DNA of 64,000 nt from Syngnathus acus (Eukaryota > Chordata > Actinopteri > Syngnathiformes > Syngnathidae). Both the position numbers and the translations under genes were made by a program. The stretch spans positions 7,818,501-7,882,500 of the forward strand of contig NC_051104.1 of NCBI RefSeq assembly GCF_901709675.1. Direction: 5' to 3'. The notes beneath the pieces were generated by a model. That model was not told where the DNA came from. It worked only from the letters and a program-made list of their open reading frames with translations, and searched no databases. Shown here piece after piece: positions 24,931-36,427 of the stretch (position 1 is its first letter; each line of letters begins with the position of its first letter).

Positions 24931-26197
24931 ACCCTAACCCTAACCCTAGCCCCAACTCTAACCCTAACCCTAAGTGTTATACCACTATCACCCTAGCTCT
25001 AACCCTAACCTTAACCCTAACCCTAGCTCTAACACTAGCTCTAACCCTAACCCTAGCTCCAGCTCTAACCCTAGCTCCAGCCCTAACCCTAGCTCTAACC
25101 CTAGTCTCACCCTAACCCTAGCTCTAACCCTAGCCCCAACTCTAACCCTAACCCTAGCTCTCATCCTAACCCTAGCTCTAGCTCTAACCCTAGCTCCAGC
25201 TCTAACTGTAACCCTAGCCCTAACCCTAACCCTAACCCTAACCCTAACCCTAACCCTAACCCTAGCCCTAGCCCTAACCCTAGTCTAACCCTAACCCTAG
25301 CTCTAACCCTAGCCCCAGCTCTAACCCTAACCCTAGCTCTAACTCTAGCTCTAACCCTAGCTCAAACCCTAACCCTAACCCTAGCTCTAGCTCTAACCCT
25401 AACCCTAACCCTAGCTCTAACCCTAACCCTAGTCTAACCCTAACCCTAGCTCTAACCCTAGCCCCAGCTCTAACCCTAACCCTAGCTCTAAACCTAACCC
25501 TAGCTCTAACCCTAGCTCCAGCTCTAACCCAACCCTAGCTCTAACCCTAACCCTAGCTCAAACCCTAACCCTAGCTCTAACCCTAACCCTAGCCCTAACC
25601 CTAGTCTAACCCTAGCTCTAATCCTAGCCCCAGCTCTAACCCTAACCCTAGCTCTAACTCTAGCTCTAACCCTAACCCTAGCTCCAGCTCTAACCCTAGC
25701 TCCAGCCCTAACCCTAGCTCTAACCCTAGTCTCACCCTAACCCTAGCTCTAACCCTAGCCCCAACTCTAACCCTAACCCTAGCTCTCATCCTAACCCTAG
25801 CTCTAGCTCTAACCCTAGCTCCAGCTCTAACTGTAACCCTAGCCCTAACCCTAACCCTAACCCTAACCCTAGCCCTAGCCCTAACCCTAGTCTAACCCTA
25901 ACCCTAGCTCTAACCCTAGCCCCAGCTCTAACCCTAACCCTAGCTCTAACTCTAGCTCTAACCCTAGCTCAAACCCTAACCCTAACCCTAGCTCTAGCTC
26001 TAACCCTAACCCTAACCCTAGCTCTAACCCTAACCCTAGTCTAACCCTAACCCTAGTCTAACCCTAGCTCTAATCCTAGCCCCAGCTCTAACCCTAACCC
26101 TAGCTCTAACTCTAGCTCAAACCCTAACCCTAGCTCTAGCTCTAAGCCTAACCCTAGCTCTAACCCTAGCCCCAGCTCTAAACCTAACCCTAAACTT
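24930..26197 (-). repeat. Telomere-like array, CCCTAA strand on plus
   Basis: About 1.27 kb of CCCTAA units mixed with CTAGCT and AGCTCTAA variants. A run of perfect hexamers lies at about 25,218-25,263. Internal long repeats are visible; for example the CTAGTCTCACCCTAACCC context occurs twice about 620 bp apart (about 25,102 and 25,727). Orientation is opposite to 22990-23803. Confidence 0.93.
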
Positions 26198-26260
26198 TAG
26201 GGAGGCGTATGGTGAAATGGGGCAGCACACGAGCAACGGTGTTCTATGATAAAATTATTA

Positions 26261-26331
26261 GGCCCCACTGAGATTCGAACCCACGTCGCTGGGGTGACAA
26301 CTCAGAGCACTAACCACTACACTATGGAAGC
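26261..26331 (-). other. tRNA-like pseudogene fragment, right copy
   Basis: Mirror copy of 22853-22924, with one base change in the T-arm flank (CCACGTCGC rather than CCGCGTCGC). A and B boxes are recognisable, but the stems pair poorly. Confidence 0.5.
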
Positions 26332-26382
26332 CTCGCTCATATAACCTGGAATAAATATGGTTTTATGGAGTAGCTCACAAGC

Positions 26383-26452
26383 CAAAGTGGTCCCCAACCT
26401 TTTTTGCGCCACAGACCGGTGACGTGTCAGAAACATTTTCGCGGACCGGCCT
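26383..26452 (+). mobile_element. hAT-like transposon end, right copy
   Basis: Mirror copy of 22731-22800, reading AAAGTGGTCCCCAACCTTTT on the plus strand, followed by the same AT-rich sequence as on the left arm. Confidence 0.45.
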
Positions 26453-26751
26453 TTATATGAATAAATAATACATTTATGATAAATATATAAATACGATGAA
26501 ATAAAATGATACGACTTTTTCTTTCTTTTAGTCGTTTTTTTTTTTAGTTTTTCCTTGCTCTCTTGGGAGCTTAAGATCAGCGGATGCTTTGAGAATAATT
26601 GTCAATGATATATGCATATATATGTGTCTTTGGTGACATTAGACATAAGAAAGAAAGATTGATTTTCTATTTTTATTTCTAACCAGAAATATAATAATAC
26701 AGCACTACATGCAAATCAAGAAACGGCTCGTACATTTGTTTTGGATTCCCG

Positions 26752-27975
26752 GAATTTATCAACGGGAGCAATTCTCATCCTGACCCGCAGAGGGCGACAC
26801 ACGGTACACTTTTGCTATCTTGTGGTCAAATTCAGGGAATCCAAAACGAATACATATGCGTCATTTCTCCTATTGACCAGCAGAAGGCGACACACGGTAC
26901 ACTTTTGCTATCTTATGGTCAAATTCAGGGAATCCAAAACGAATACATATGCGTAATTTCTCCTACTGACCACCAGAGGGCGACGCACGGTACACTTTTG
27001 CTATCTTATGGTCAAATTCAGGGAATCCAAAACGAATACATATGCGTCATTTCTCCTACTGACCAGCAGAGGGCGACGCACGGTACACTTTTGCTATCTT
27101 ATGGTCAAATTCAGGGAATCCAAAACGAATACATATGCGTCATTTCTCCTACTGACCAGCAGAGGGCGACGCACGGTACACTTTTGCTATCTTATGGTCA
27201 AATTCAGGGAATCCAAAACGAATACATATGCGTCATTTCTCCTACTGACCAGCAGAGGGCGACGCACGGTACACTTTTGCTATCTTATGGTCAAATTCAG
27301 GGAATCCAAAACGAATACATATGCGTCATTTCTCCTACTGACCAGCAGAGGGCGACACACGGTACACTTTTGCTATCTTATGGTCAAATTCAGGGAATCC
27401 AAAACGAATACATATGCGTCATTTCTCCTACTGACCAGCAGAGGGCGACGCACGGTACACTTTTGCTATCTTATGGTCAAATTCAGGGAATCCAAAACGA
27501 ATACATATGCGTCATTTCTCCTACTGACCAGCAGAGGGCGACGCACGGTACACTTTTGCTATCTTATGGTCAAATTCAGGGAATCCAAAACGAATACATA
27601 TGCGTCATTTCTCCTACTGACCAGCAGAGGGCGACGCACGGTACACTTTTGCTATCTTATGGTCAAATTCAGGGAATCCAAAACGAATACATATGCGTCA
27701 TTTCTCCTACTGACCAGCAGAGGGCGACACACGGTACACTTTTGCTATCTTATGGTCAAATTCAGGGAATCCAAAACGAATACATATGCGTCATTTCTCC
27801 TACTGACCAGCAGAGGGCGACGCACGGTACACTTTTGCTATCTTATGGTCAAATTCAGGGAATCCAAAACGAATACATATGCGTCATTTCTCCTACTGAC
27901 CAGCAGAGGGCGACACACAGTACACTTTTGCTATCTTATGGTCAAATTCAGGGAATCCAAAACGTATACGCGTCG
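26752..27975 (+). repeat. 93-bp minisatellite, block D (13 units)
   Basis: Thirteen units. The first three carry the CCCGCAG, CAGAAGG and CCACCAG variants in the mirrored order of block A; the other ten are nearly identical standard units, pointing to recent expansion or gene conversion. Because 93 is divisible by three, several frames stay open across the block (up to 404 codons). This is a by-product of the period, not evidence of a protein. Confidence 0.96.
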
Positions 27976-28043
27976 CTGTATTTTCATTTGTTTCTCGCAA
28001 TATGTTCTATTTTTGTTTTAAAATAAAAACAATAAAATTAAAC

Positions 28044-28058
28044 CGCTCTTTTACTTTT
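28044..28058 (-). repeat. Right terminal inverted repeat of composite element
   Basis: CGCTCTTTTACTTTT, followed by TTAA at 28059-28062; exact reverse complement of the left terminus. Confidence 0.6.
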
Positions 28059-28062
28059 TTAA

Positions 28063-29027
28063 CGAGCTTTCACATTTACCGTAGGCACGCTAGTTCACTG
28101 TAGTGATGTGCATTAGAGTTCTTTTAAGTGAACTTAATCTTTAGAATCAATTCACTCAAAAGATTCGTTCAAAAGAATCGTTCACCAATTCTTCTTAGGA
28201 TCAAACATGTAGCCCTTCGCATCTATTAGCACCCAAGAAGTGAACTGTCAACTGAAAATTGAAAAAAATGGCGCACACACACGCGCACGCACGCACACAC
28301 ACACACACACACACACTCATCGGCTTCATAAGCTTTTATTTACATGCAATAATGCTACAGCTCATGTTGGAGCACACACGCAGAAAAAAAAAGACAAGCT
28401 ACACTGTGAATTTCCTTCATTTTTGCTGGCACAACAAAGGCGTAATACAATACTTAAAAGAGCGATGTGAGAAATACTGACACCTGTCACAGGTGGCTAT
28501 TTTGGTAATGAAGCAGGTATGGCTTGAGCTTATCGGCGACTGATAGAAGGATGTCCACAATCCCGTTCAGTGACTTGAAAAAAAATAAATAACTACAATA
28601 TATCGTCTTTTTCACACAATGTGGTTATTTCTTTACATAATCGATACAAAAAAGCGTTATTGACAGATCTATAAAGACGGTGTTGGAATGAGCCATGTGA
28701 CAAGTGCTGGTTAAAAGGAAAAATTTTGAATTACTGTAAAAAAAAAAAAATCCATAATTGCAAAAACATATTTTTGACTTTTTTTTTAGAAAAAATATAT
28801 ATTTTCTAAAATGTATTTTCTTAAATTAAAATTTGCTAAACAATTGAGAATTATGAATAAAATTTGCATTATTAACTCACGTGACAAAAGAGTGGAACTT
28901 GTGAATAGAACTTCTTTCAATATGAAAAGATCCTTATATACAGTTATCAAACAGAGTATGTACAAAGGCATAAATACATAAATATTTGTGGTAAAAAAAT
29001 AAATAAGATTTCTCTCTAAACATTTTT
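28063..29027. other. Spacer and boc 3' region
   Basis: Very AT-rich. It contains a CA microsatellite at about 28,272-28,316 and probably the boc 3' untranslated region; a minus-strand AATAAA can be read at 28335-28340. No other gene is supported. Confidence 0.5.
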
Positions 29028-32000
29028 TTACCCAGTCACTTCACTGGGCGGGACACTGGCTTCCTGTACGGCATCTTGGGATTGCGGCGTCGCGGCGGTC
29101 GACGACGACGTGGTGAAAATTCCTTCGTCTTCCAGAGATACGACGGCTGGGAAAGATGCCAGTTCTGCATTTAGAAAGAGAGAAAACCATCAGGAGGGAT
29201 CGGGGGGGGGAAAGCGAAAGTCGGTCAAAGTAAAATGTCAGCTATGAGTGTGTGGAAGTTCCCGGCCTGAATTGTGGCCCACCAAGGAATCTCAACCAAA
29301 ACACAACAGCAGCTGATTAGAAGCACATGAAGACAACCATGACGTCTTCTTACTGTGTTACAAGTGAGCACTGGCTATAGTTGCGTCATAAAAGATACAA
29401 AAGTTCAATGAAGTATAAGTCATTAAACTGAGAAAAATGAGTACAATTTATTTCTCTGTTTTGTTAAAATGTCTGAAGAATGTACTTTGGGAAAGCTCTT
29501 CTCCTGCCCCGTCCTCGTCCGGTGTGGACTCTTGCTGGCCGTCCAGGTGACGGGAAGACCCCAGTAGCTGCAGCGAGGAATCATCAACTGACTCAAACAT
29601 CTGCTCGTGATGCTCAGAATCACTGAAGGGGGGGAGAAAACAAATCAGTCAAGAGTTTGAAGGTTATCCAAGGTCAGCTGGCGTCTGTATGTTACCTGGG
29701 GCAGAAGTGGTACCCGTTGGCCAGTCCCTGCTGCGGTAATAACCTGTTGCACTCCATGCCCATGTCTACCTCCTCCTACAACAAATGACACCCCATCAAT
29801 ACAAGCTCCACCCCCACAAGTTGTCAAGTCTTAGGATAGTACCTGATGGAGCCCCGGTAGCCCGTGAGCCAGGTGCTCGTGGTGGGCTTTGCCGTTGTGC
29901 TCGCTGGGAGGGTAAAGTGCGTGCGGGACGGCGAGGTGGCCGTCGGCGGGGCAGCGCCCCACCAGGGCCAGACCCTGCAAGGGCACCATGGTGTACTGGC
30001 ACGGCGACGACACGGGGGCGGCCGCGGCCACGAAGCACAAGTCTGACGTTTGTTCTGGGTACAAAAAAGGCCCCTTGTTAAAAGTTTGCAAAAAAATCGT
30101 TACAAATCCATTTGATAGAATCATTACTCTGCTTGGCCCAGGCCCTCCACAGGCAGAAGGGGATGAAGACGACGATAATGAAGACAAAGGCGCCCAGGAC
30201 CACCACGATCAGGTAGGGCAGGTCGCCGGGCCGGGGCACCAGGCCGCCCGAGCGGCCCGTCTCCCGCTCGGGGCCCTCGGAGGGGACGGGCCTGTGATGG
30301 TGGGGGCGGGCCTTGGTCTCCAGGATGACCACATTGCCAAAGTCGCTCTCGCCCTTCTCGTTGAAGCTCTGCATCTTGATGTCGTACGCCGTTTCGGGCT
30401 GCAGGTCGCCGATGGAGTGCCAGTAGCGGTCGCCCTCCACCACGTCCTTCTTGTAGTCGCTGTCGTTGTCGCTGTCCGTGGGCCGGTAGTAGATGTAGAA
30501 GCCGTAGATGGGAGTGTTGTTCACCGGAGTGTACTGCGGAAATTAGAGAAGAAAAAAAAAGAAAAGAAAAACGGCTATAAAAAAAATAGGAATTGAATTT
30601 CAATGTCGAAACAATCATAAAGTCCTTACCGTCCACTTGAGAATGACGGTGGTCTCATTGATGGCTTCGTTGTAGGTGATGTAGGGTCCGTCTACGGGGC
30701 GTTCGTGGGTCCTCCCGCCCACCACCGTGTAGGCCTTGGAGGGGGCGCTGGGTGGGCTGGACCCGATCACGTTGACCGCCACCACTCGGAACTTGTAGGA
30801 CGTCCCTATGGGCGGCGACCAAAGCGTTAAGCGCATTTGCGTTCAAACCGCGGCCATCCAGTGGGCTGACCTTTCTCCAGGCCGGTGATCTCCACCGAGA
30901 GCCGCGAGGGCGGGATGTTCTCCACCGCTGTCACCCAGTCTTCGCCCGCCTTCTTCACCTTCTTGTATTCCACGCGGAACGACTGGATGGGGAAGCCACG
31001 GTTGCCGCGCGGGATCCACGCCACGTACGCCGACGTCTCCGTGGCCGTGGACACCGTCGGCTTGTCCGGCGCCTCGGGAGCTGCACCGAAGAACCCGAGT
31101 CAAGAACAGATGACGACTTGTTTTACTCATTATCTGCCGTGATGACTTTTTTTTTTCTCCAAACAAATATACTGTATTTACGCTCTTGAACGACAAATAT
31201 TGCACATTTTCAGTAGGTTAGGTTTAGTTTGAAAGAAACTTACTGAGAGCTCATCCAGAAGACAGAAGTGAAAGAGAGACTGAGAAACGTGGATGTTAGT
31301 AGTCAAGAAGGACATACAAGTTAATGGCGTGCGCCAACGGAGCAGGGCGACACTCACGCAAAAGGCTTGGCGACGGAACAGCGGGAGTTTTGGGCAGATC
31401 GTTATGACCTCCCAATCCTTTACGACCTGAAAGACACAAAACCAAATTTCAAGAGCAACGTTTGGTTAGCCCACGTGTTAGCCTGAAGCTAGCAAGCATA
31501 GCGGAGCTACCTTTCCCAGTCCTGAAGGTCATCATGGCCGGCTGGCCCAAGCCGGCGCAGTTCTTGGCCGCCATCTCCACCTCGTACAGGCTGTCTGGCT
31601 GCAGCTTGGCCAGCGTCAGCTTGTGCAGGGAGCCCGAGATGCTGCTGGACGTCCACTCGGCCGACGGGTCGCCCACCTGACAAGTGGCGCGCGGTGCTTT
31701 TTCATTTCAAATGCCCTCGGGTACCGATCGCTCGCTCGCTCGCCCGCCCGCGCACGGTAACCACTTCCTTACCTTCCTGTACTTGATCATGTACTCCAGG
31801 ACGGGGGCTCCCCGCTCGTGCCGCGGCCTCCACGTGAGCTCGTAGTAGTCGGCTCTGCCCGTGCGAGGCTGGCTGAGGATGACGGGCGCCTCAGCCGGCA
31901 GAATCTGACCCGGGAGCGCCGCGCAGTCCAGAGGCAGCGTGGCCCCCGCCGCCCCGGGCCTCACGGGCGGCTGCTCCCTCAGAACTTTGTCCGGGCTGAG

Positions 32001-35000
32001 CGGGCGAAAGATGGCAGGCAGCTTGCCCCTGGATGTGATCCCTGGGAGGGAAGACAAAGCGGGATAAGTCCCGCTGCGGCAGGCAGGCAGGCACATCGGG
32101 AATAATCCGCAACAGGAAATAAGCGGCTCACCGGTGGATACGGCGATGAGTCGAGCGGATGCCTGCGAGCTGCCCACGCCGTTTTCCGCCACGCACTGGT
32201 ACAAGCCCTCGTCCTGCGGGCCCACGTTGGAGACGCGCAGCATGCGGGGCGTGAGGCGGTGTCGTGGCGACGGCGACAAGGGGATGGCGTTGTGCAGCCA
32301 GGTGACGGCGGGCGCAGGCTTGCCGCGCGCCTGGCAGGTGAAGCGCACCGTCTCGCCCAGCAACACCTCTTGCTGCTGTAGCTCCACCGCCACCTGAGGA
32401 GGCTCTGCCCAAAAAATAGCATCTCTCAAAATGAAACCATAAAAAAGTGGCAACACCAATGAAATCTGTAAATGCTCCAAAAATGGAACATGGACGTGTG
32501 CTGAGTTGATGGTTGACTTGTTGTAAATCAAGAGGGGGAGGGGGGTGCAGAGCTCATTACCGCAGAGCCCTGACTGTAATTCAAGGCAGCTGCCCGAGAG
32601 GGACTGCGACAACTTTTGCGGAAAATCACTGGAAAAACACAAAGCCATAACCTGGACAGGAGACAAGAGAGATGCTTGTCTGCACCAGCTACTCTTCGGT
32701 TTACGCGAGAGCTTGGGTGACCGCATCGTGCTAATTTGGTGCAATTTGTAGAAACAACTGCTATTTGTCTCCAGGGTAAAAATCGGGTTTTTGTTTTGTC
32801 TTAACACATCTCTTACCAAACACTTGCACTTCGTAGAGCACGGTGGCGGCCACGGCAGCGGCGCCGTTGTCGGCCCGGCAGGCGTACGTTCCCGAGTCTC
32901 CCTCGGCGGCGGCGTCGATCAACAGGTTGCTGAGCAGGAAGCGGGTGTTGTTGTGCACGCGCAGGTCCTGGCCGTCCTTGGCCCAGGTGACGTGCGGCGT
33001 GGGGATGCCGCTCGCCACGCACTCCAGCACCAGCCGCTGGCCCCGGGTCACCATGATAGAGCGGGACGCCGGCGGGTAGATGATGCGGGCCGCTTCCGAC
33101 GTGGAGCCTGGGAGGAGGGCGGGGACATCGGGCGGTTAGAATTTCCATCTTGGAATCCACATCACACTTTCTTCCTTTGAACAGCGTCCAAGCGTTTACG
33201 AGAATTATGGCGGCCAGGCGACATCAAATGAACCAACTAAACTGGCAAGTGCGCCCCACATGTGGCCTACAAAGTGGCGGAGCACTAGCAATGAATTTGT
33301 TTCATCCGGGGACTTACGGCGTATGCGTAGGCGATCGGCCGAGGACGACGTCTTAACCTCCTGAGTGACGGGATTGTAAGCGGCGCACTTGTACGGGCCC
33401 TCGTCCTCCCGCGTGGCATTGGCGATCTGCAGATTGCCCGACGGCATGATGAGGTAGTTCCCTGTCCAAGGAGAGAAAAGGAAAAACGTCTCGATCATTT
33501 CCTCGCAGATAAGCGTCTGCTACAACTCGCAGGCATTATTAGCATACCGGCCTCAAAGCACGGGCGCTTTTCTTCTCGTTCGGGCAACTTTGGACGTAAA
33601 CACTTTGGAAAATAAACAGCCCACAATTGCTGCGTTTTAACATTCTTGAGATAATCCGCCTTATCGGCGCTTTAATGATGGCCTTAGATAGAGGCGCTAT
33701 GGCATTCCACTAAATTATGGAGATAGGATGGGGAAGTAATGGAGTGGGGGGCCAAACCTTTGGATGTCTCCAGCCATTCCTGCTTGACGCTGTAGCGGAC
33801 TTGCGCCTTGGGTTGGCTCTCGGGTAGGTGACACTCGATCACGGCCGTGTTGCCTTCGTCCACTTCGATCTCCTGCTGGTCGTCCGGCTCAAAGTCGCGC
33901 AGCTCTGAGGAAAAAAAAAGCCGGACGAGTCAGTTTGCACGATGGGAATGATGTTAAACGGACGACGGGAATGTCTGGAAAAGCCATTTGGAGTTGAACG
34001 CGAGCTTTATCCGCAGCTAACTTGATTTCCCAAAGCCTCCAAGTCGTCACAATTAATCCTGTCAAACTTTCTACTGGGGCCAGCTCACGTTCTGTGGGAA
34101 ACGTGGGAGGGAATGGGATTAACGGGGGAGGGAGAGGCATGTGCCGCCAGAGTCCCGCAGGCAGACACACAGTCTGCAGACACAGATCTGACCCTTGAAC
34201 CCCCTGGCGGAGGGGTCAGAGGTGTCTGCGCTCTAGGGTTTCAGGGGCATAGATCTAGTTTGGGTCTGGGGAGGAAGCACCACTCACTGCTCTTAAGAGG
34301 CCGGAAAAAAGGCAGGGGGGGGGGGCTGATAGAAGGAGACGATTAAGACAAAAACAACACATTTTGTCTATTGTTTTTCCAGAAAAGCCGTGTGATGTAT
34401 CCTTTACAAAACACGAGCTTGATCCATTCTTTTCCACGGGAAGGTGTGTAGCTCTTGGCAGACGGCTGGCCCGGCCCGGCCCGCCGCGGTGATTTGCTCA
34501 AAGCCAAAGAACAAACGGCGGCTTCTCTGCAAGGCGGCTCTTGATTTACTCGCTGGGCCCTGCTGTCTGTCTGTCGGAGCTATAAAAGGAGGGGGGGGGC
34601 AAAATGCACACCTTCCCGCAGCCAAAGACACGTCAAGCTAAGTGCTGTGAGCGCTCCATTTGCAAAATCAATCAGGTGGTGTTTTTACAGCCGCTGCCCT
34701 TCCCCTCGTTTCTGCTCACCTTTCTCCTCCCACATTCTTCCCCGCATATGGGCGCCTCTCAGGTGCGTGCGTACATCCGAGGATTGATTGCGTTCATAAA
34801 CCCGAGCGGAGCCCCCGCACTGGAGCACCCCCCCCCCCCTCGCTTAAATCCTTCATCTTTATGGATTTCCAATTGTAGCGCAAAGGGGAGATCTGTTCAA
34901 AGTACCCCCCCCCCTAAAAAAAAAAAAAAACACATGGAGACGGGAGCAGGCACGTACGCGCTCCCTATGGAGCAACTCCCTCGGAGGAGTTCAAGGCCCG

Positions 35001-36427
35001 GACGAGGGTGATGACATAGTTAGGCACGGCCTGTTTTGAAATGGTCTCACTGACAACCAATTCAACAAAGGCTGATTTTTGTCTACTGCACTCAATTTGT
35101 GCGCTGTTATTACACCGCAACAGTGATAAGGAACGAAAGTGACGAGGAGACGCACAATGTGACAGCCGGGAAGATTTTGTGCGGGGGGATCTTGTCTCGA
35201 CTGGCCCTGAAACGCCTCCTGGTGTCATCGTCGTCATCATCATCATCATCGTGGCATCTGGCAGCCTCACGCATGGCATGGCATGGCATCACGCCTGGCT
35301 ACATGTTAGAACCTCATCACAGCACAGGGGCCAGCTGTCAGGGTTGAGGGCTACTCGCCAAGTCCTGGTCCCTCTTCCTGTTCTGACTGGCCCCCGGTGT
35401 CCCCCCCCCTCACTTCCCTCCCTTCCATTCCATTCCTGTGCTTCAGGTTACACAGCTTCAGGCCTCCTCGCAGTCCCTGGACGCATATCAAATGTAAGCT
35501 CGCATACTCTCAACCCCATTAGAGCAAGGCAAGGCCAAAAAAAAAAAAAAAAAAAAGTTTGGGCTAGAGTTCTGTAAAAGTATCCAAAAGGCTTTCTGTG
35601 GCGCAGAGTGGGGTTGCGCCAACTCTGTCAGGATGTAGAAGGGGGTGCTTGCTCGGAGTGTTTTTCTTTTTTGGGAAGAAAAATACAACAACTTGTGTTT
35701 TTTGGATGTTCTTTTTGGACAAAGTGGGAAAAAGTGTACAGTGTGCGTCTGTGTGCGGCGCTTTACTCACTAGCTGCGGTGACGTCAGCGGGCACACTGG
35801 CCAGGGCCCCAACCCCGGTGGTGGCCACACACCGGTAGCGACCTAAGGTCACGTTGGACAGCGTGGCGATGAACAAGCCCGCGGGCCCCAGCGCCACGCC
35901 CAAGTCTCCGTCCGTAAGCTGCCGGCCGTTCAGGCGCCAGCTGATGGAGGCGGAGGCGGGGCGGGCGGCGCAGCGTAGGCTCACGCTGCCTCCGAGCTTC
36001 TGCACCACCGAGCTGGGCTCCTCTGTGAACTCTGGGACTTCATCTATGGGGTTAGGGTTACACAAATACGTCTTCATTCCGGTTCATCAGCTATTCACCA
36101 TTGACACGCAATTTCGAGCAAAATTGCATTCTCTAGTTCCAAGCAAATTGCAGCTGCCAGACGCGTTAACACGCCCACCCTGCCAGTCGGAATATTTTGT
36201 CCTTGGCAAAGCTTACTCGGCGCCAGGTGTTTGGAAAAACTCCGAAAAAAAGGCATCCTTGTACTTCTAACATACACCAACGTAAAGATCTACTCACCAG
36301 AGACAGAGGCGCTGCTCTGAAGGCAACATAGCAGCACGGCGCCCAGAGCGCACAATACGGGAGTGCTTCTTTTTCTCATCCATGTAGTCCAGTCACGTTT
36401 TCCAGACATCTTCCATGCAACACTCCT
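29028..36427 (-). CDS. boc: BOC, Hedgehog co-receptor (Ig/fibronectin III protein), 16 coding exons
   Basis: Coding exons, 5' to 3' on the minus strand: 36409-36298 (exon starts at about 36427), 36043-35771, 33904-33758, 33461-33318, 33107-32817, 32404-32132, 32041-31773, 31676-31511, 31426-31358, 31080-30871, 30805-30630, 30533-30128, 30054-29843, 29775-29696, 29622-29486, 29164-29028. Phases agree; the product is 1,033 residues. Order: signal peptide (hydrophobic core about 17-30, with an unusually basic leader), Ig1 (41-128), Ig2 (129-225), Ig3 (230-322), Ig4 (323-413), linker, three FNIII domains (about 465-560, 582-680, 690-795), transmembrane helix (about 815-838, ending IPFCLWRAW) and a cytoplasmic tail with YTMVPL. 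Four Ig domains, the [20 protein letters not shown] segment in FN3 and YTMVPL identify BOC rather than CDON. BOC binds Hedgehog ligands with PTCH1 through FN3 and also acts in myogenesis and axon guidance. The exon 15 donor (CAAA|GTACAT) is weak, so the tail is least certain. Confidence 0.94.

Larger units (their letters stand above)
21869..28062. repeat. 6.2 kb composite inverted repeat with telomere-like core
   Basis: The region is roughly palindromic. Reading inward from each end: a 15-bp inverted repeat AAAAGTAAAAGAGCG (21873-21887 and 28044-28058) flanked by TTAA; about 70 bp of unique sequence; a 93-bp minisatellite; about 300 bp of AT-rich DNA; a hAT-like fragment; a tRNA-like fragment; and telomere-like arrays. 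The centre holds two further 93-bp blocks and a third tRNA-like copy. The right arm is longer: its outer minisatellite has 13 units against 5 on the left. No intact protein gene is present. It could be an ancient telomere fusion, a foldback-type mobile element, an inverted duplication, or partly an assembly effect. Confidence 0.85.

Noticed and set aside
23463-25288. Long open frames of Leu-Thr or Asn-Pro repeats
   Set aside because: Simple translations of TTAGGG/CCCTAA hexamers, open in all frames by composition.
21955-27975. Resemblance to a CRISPR array
   Set aside because: The genome is vertebrate, units are joined without unique spacers, and the whole 93 bp repeats.
26812-28026. 404-codon open frame of a 31-residue tandem repeat, and similar frames in the other 93-bp blocks
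   Set aside because: The 93-bp period is divisible by three, so any stop-free frame stays open through the block. Two different frames are open over the same DNA on the plus strand and again in the mirrored blocks; there is no domain, splice context or signal peptide.
31707-32819. 370-codon minus-strand open frame as one exon
   Set aside because: It reads through introns between true boc exons (32404-32132 and 32041-31773); good splice signals and phase show these are separate.
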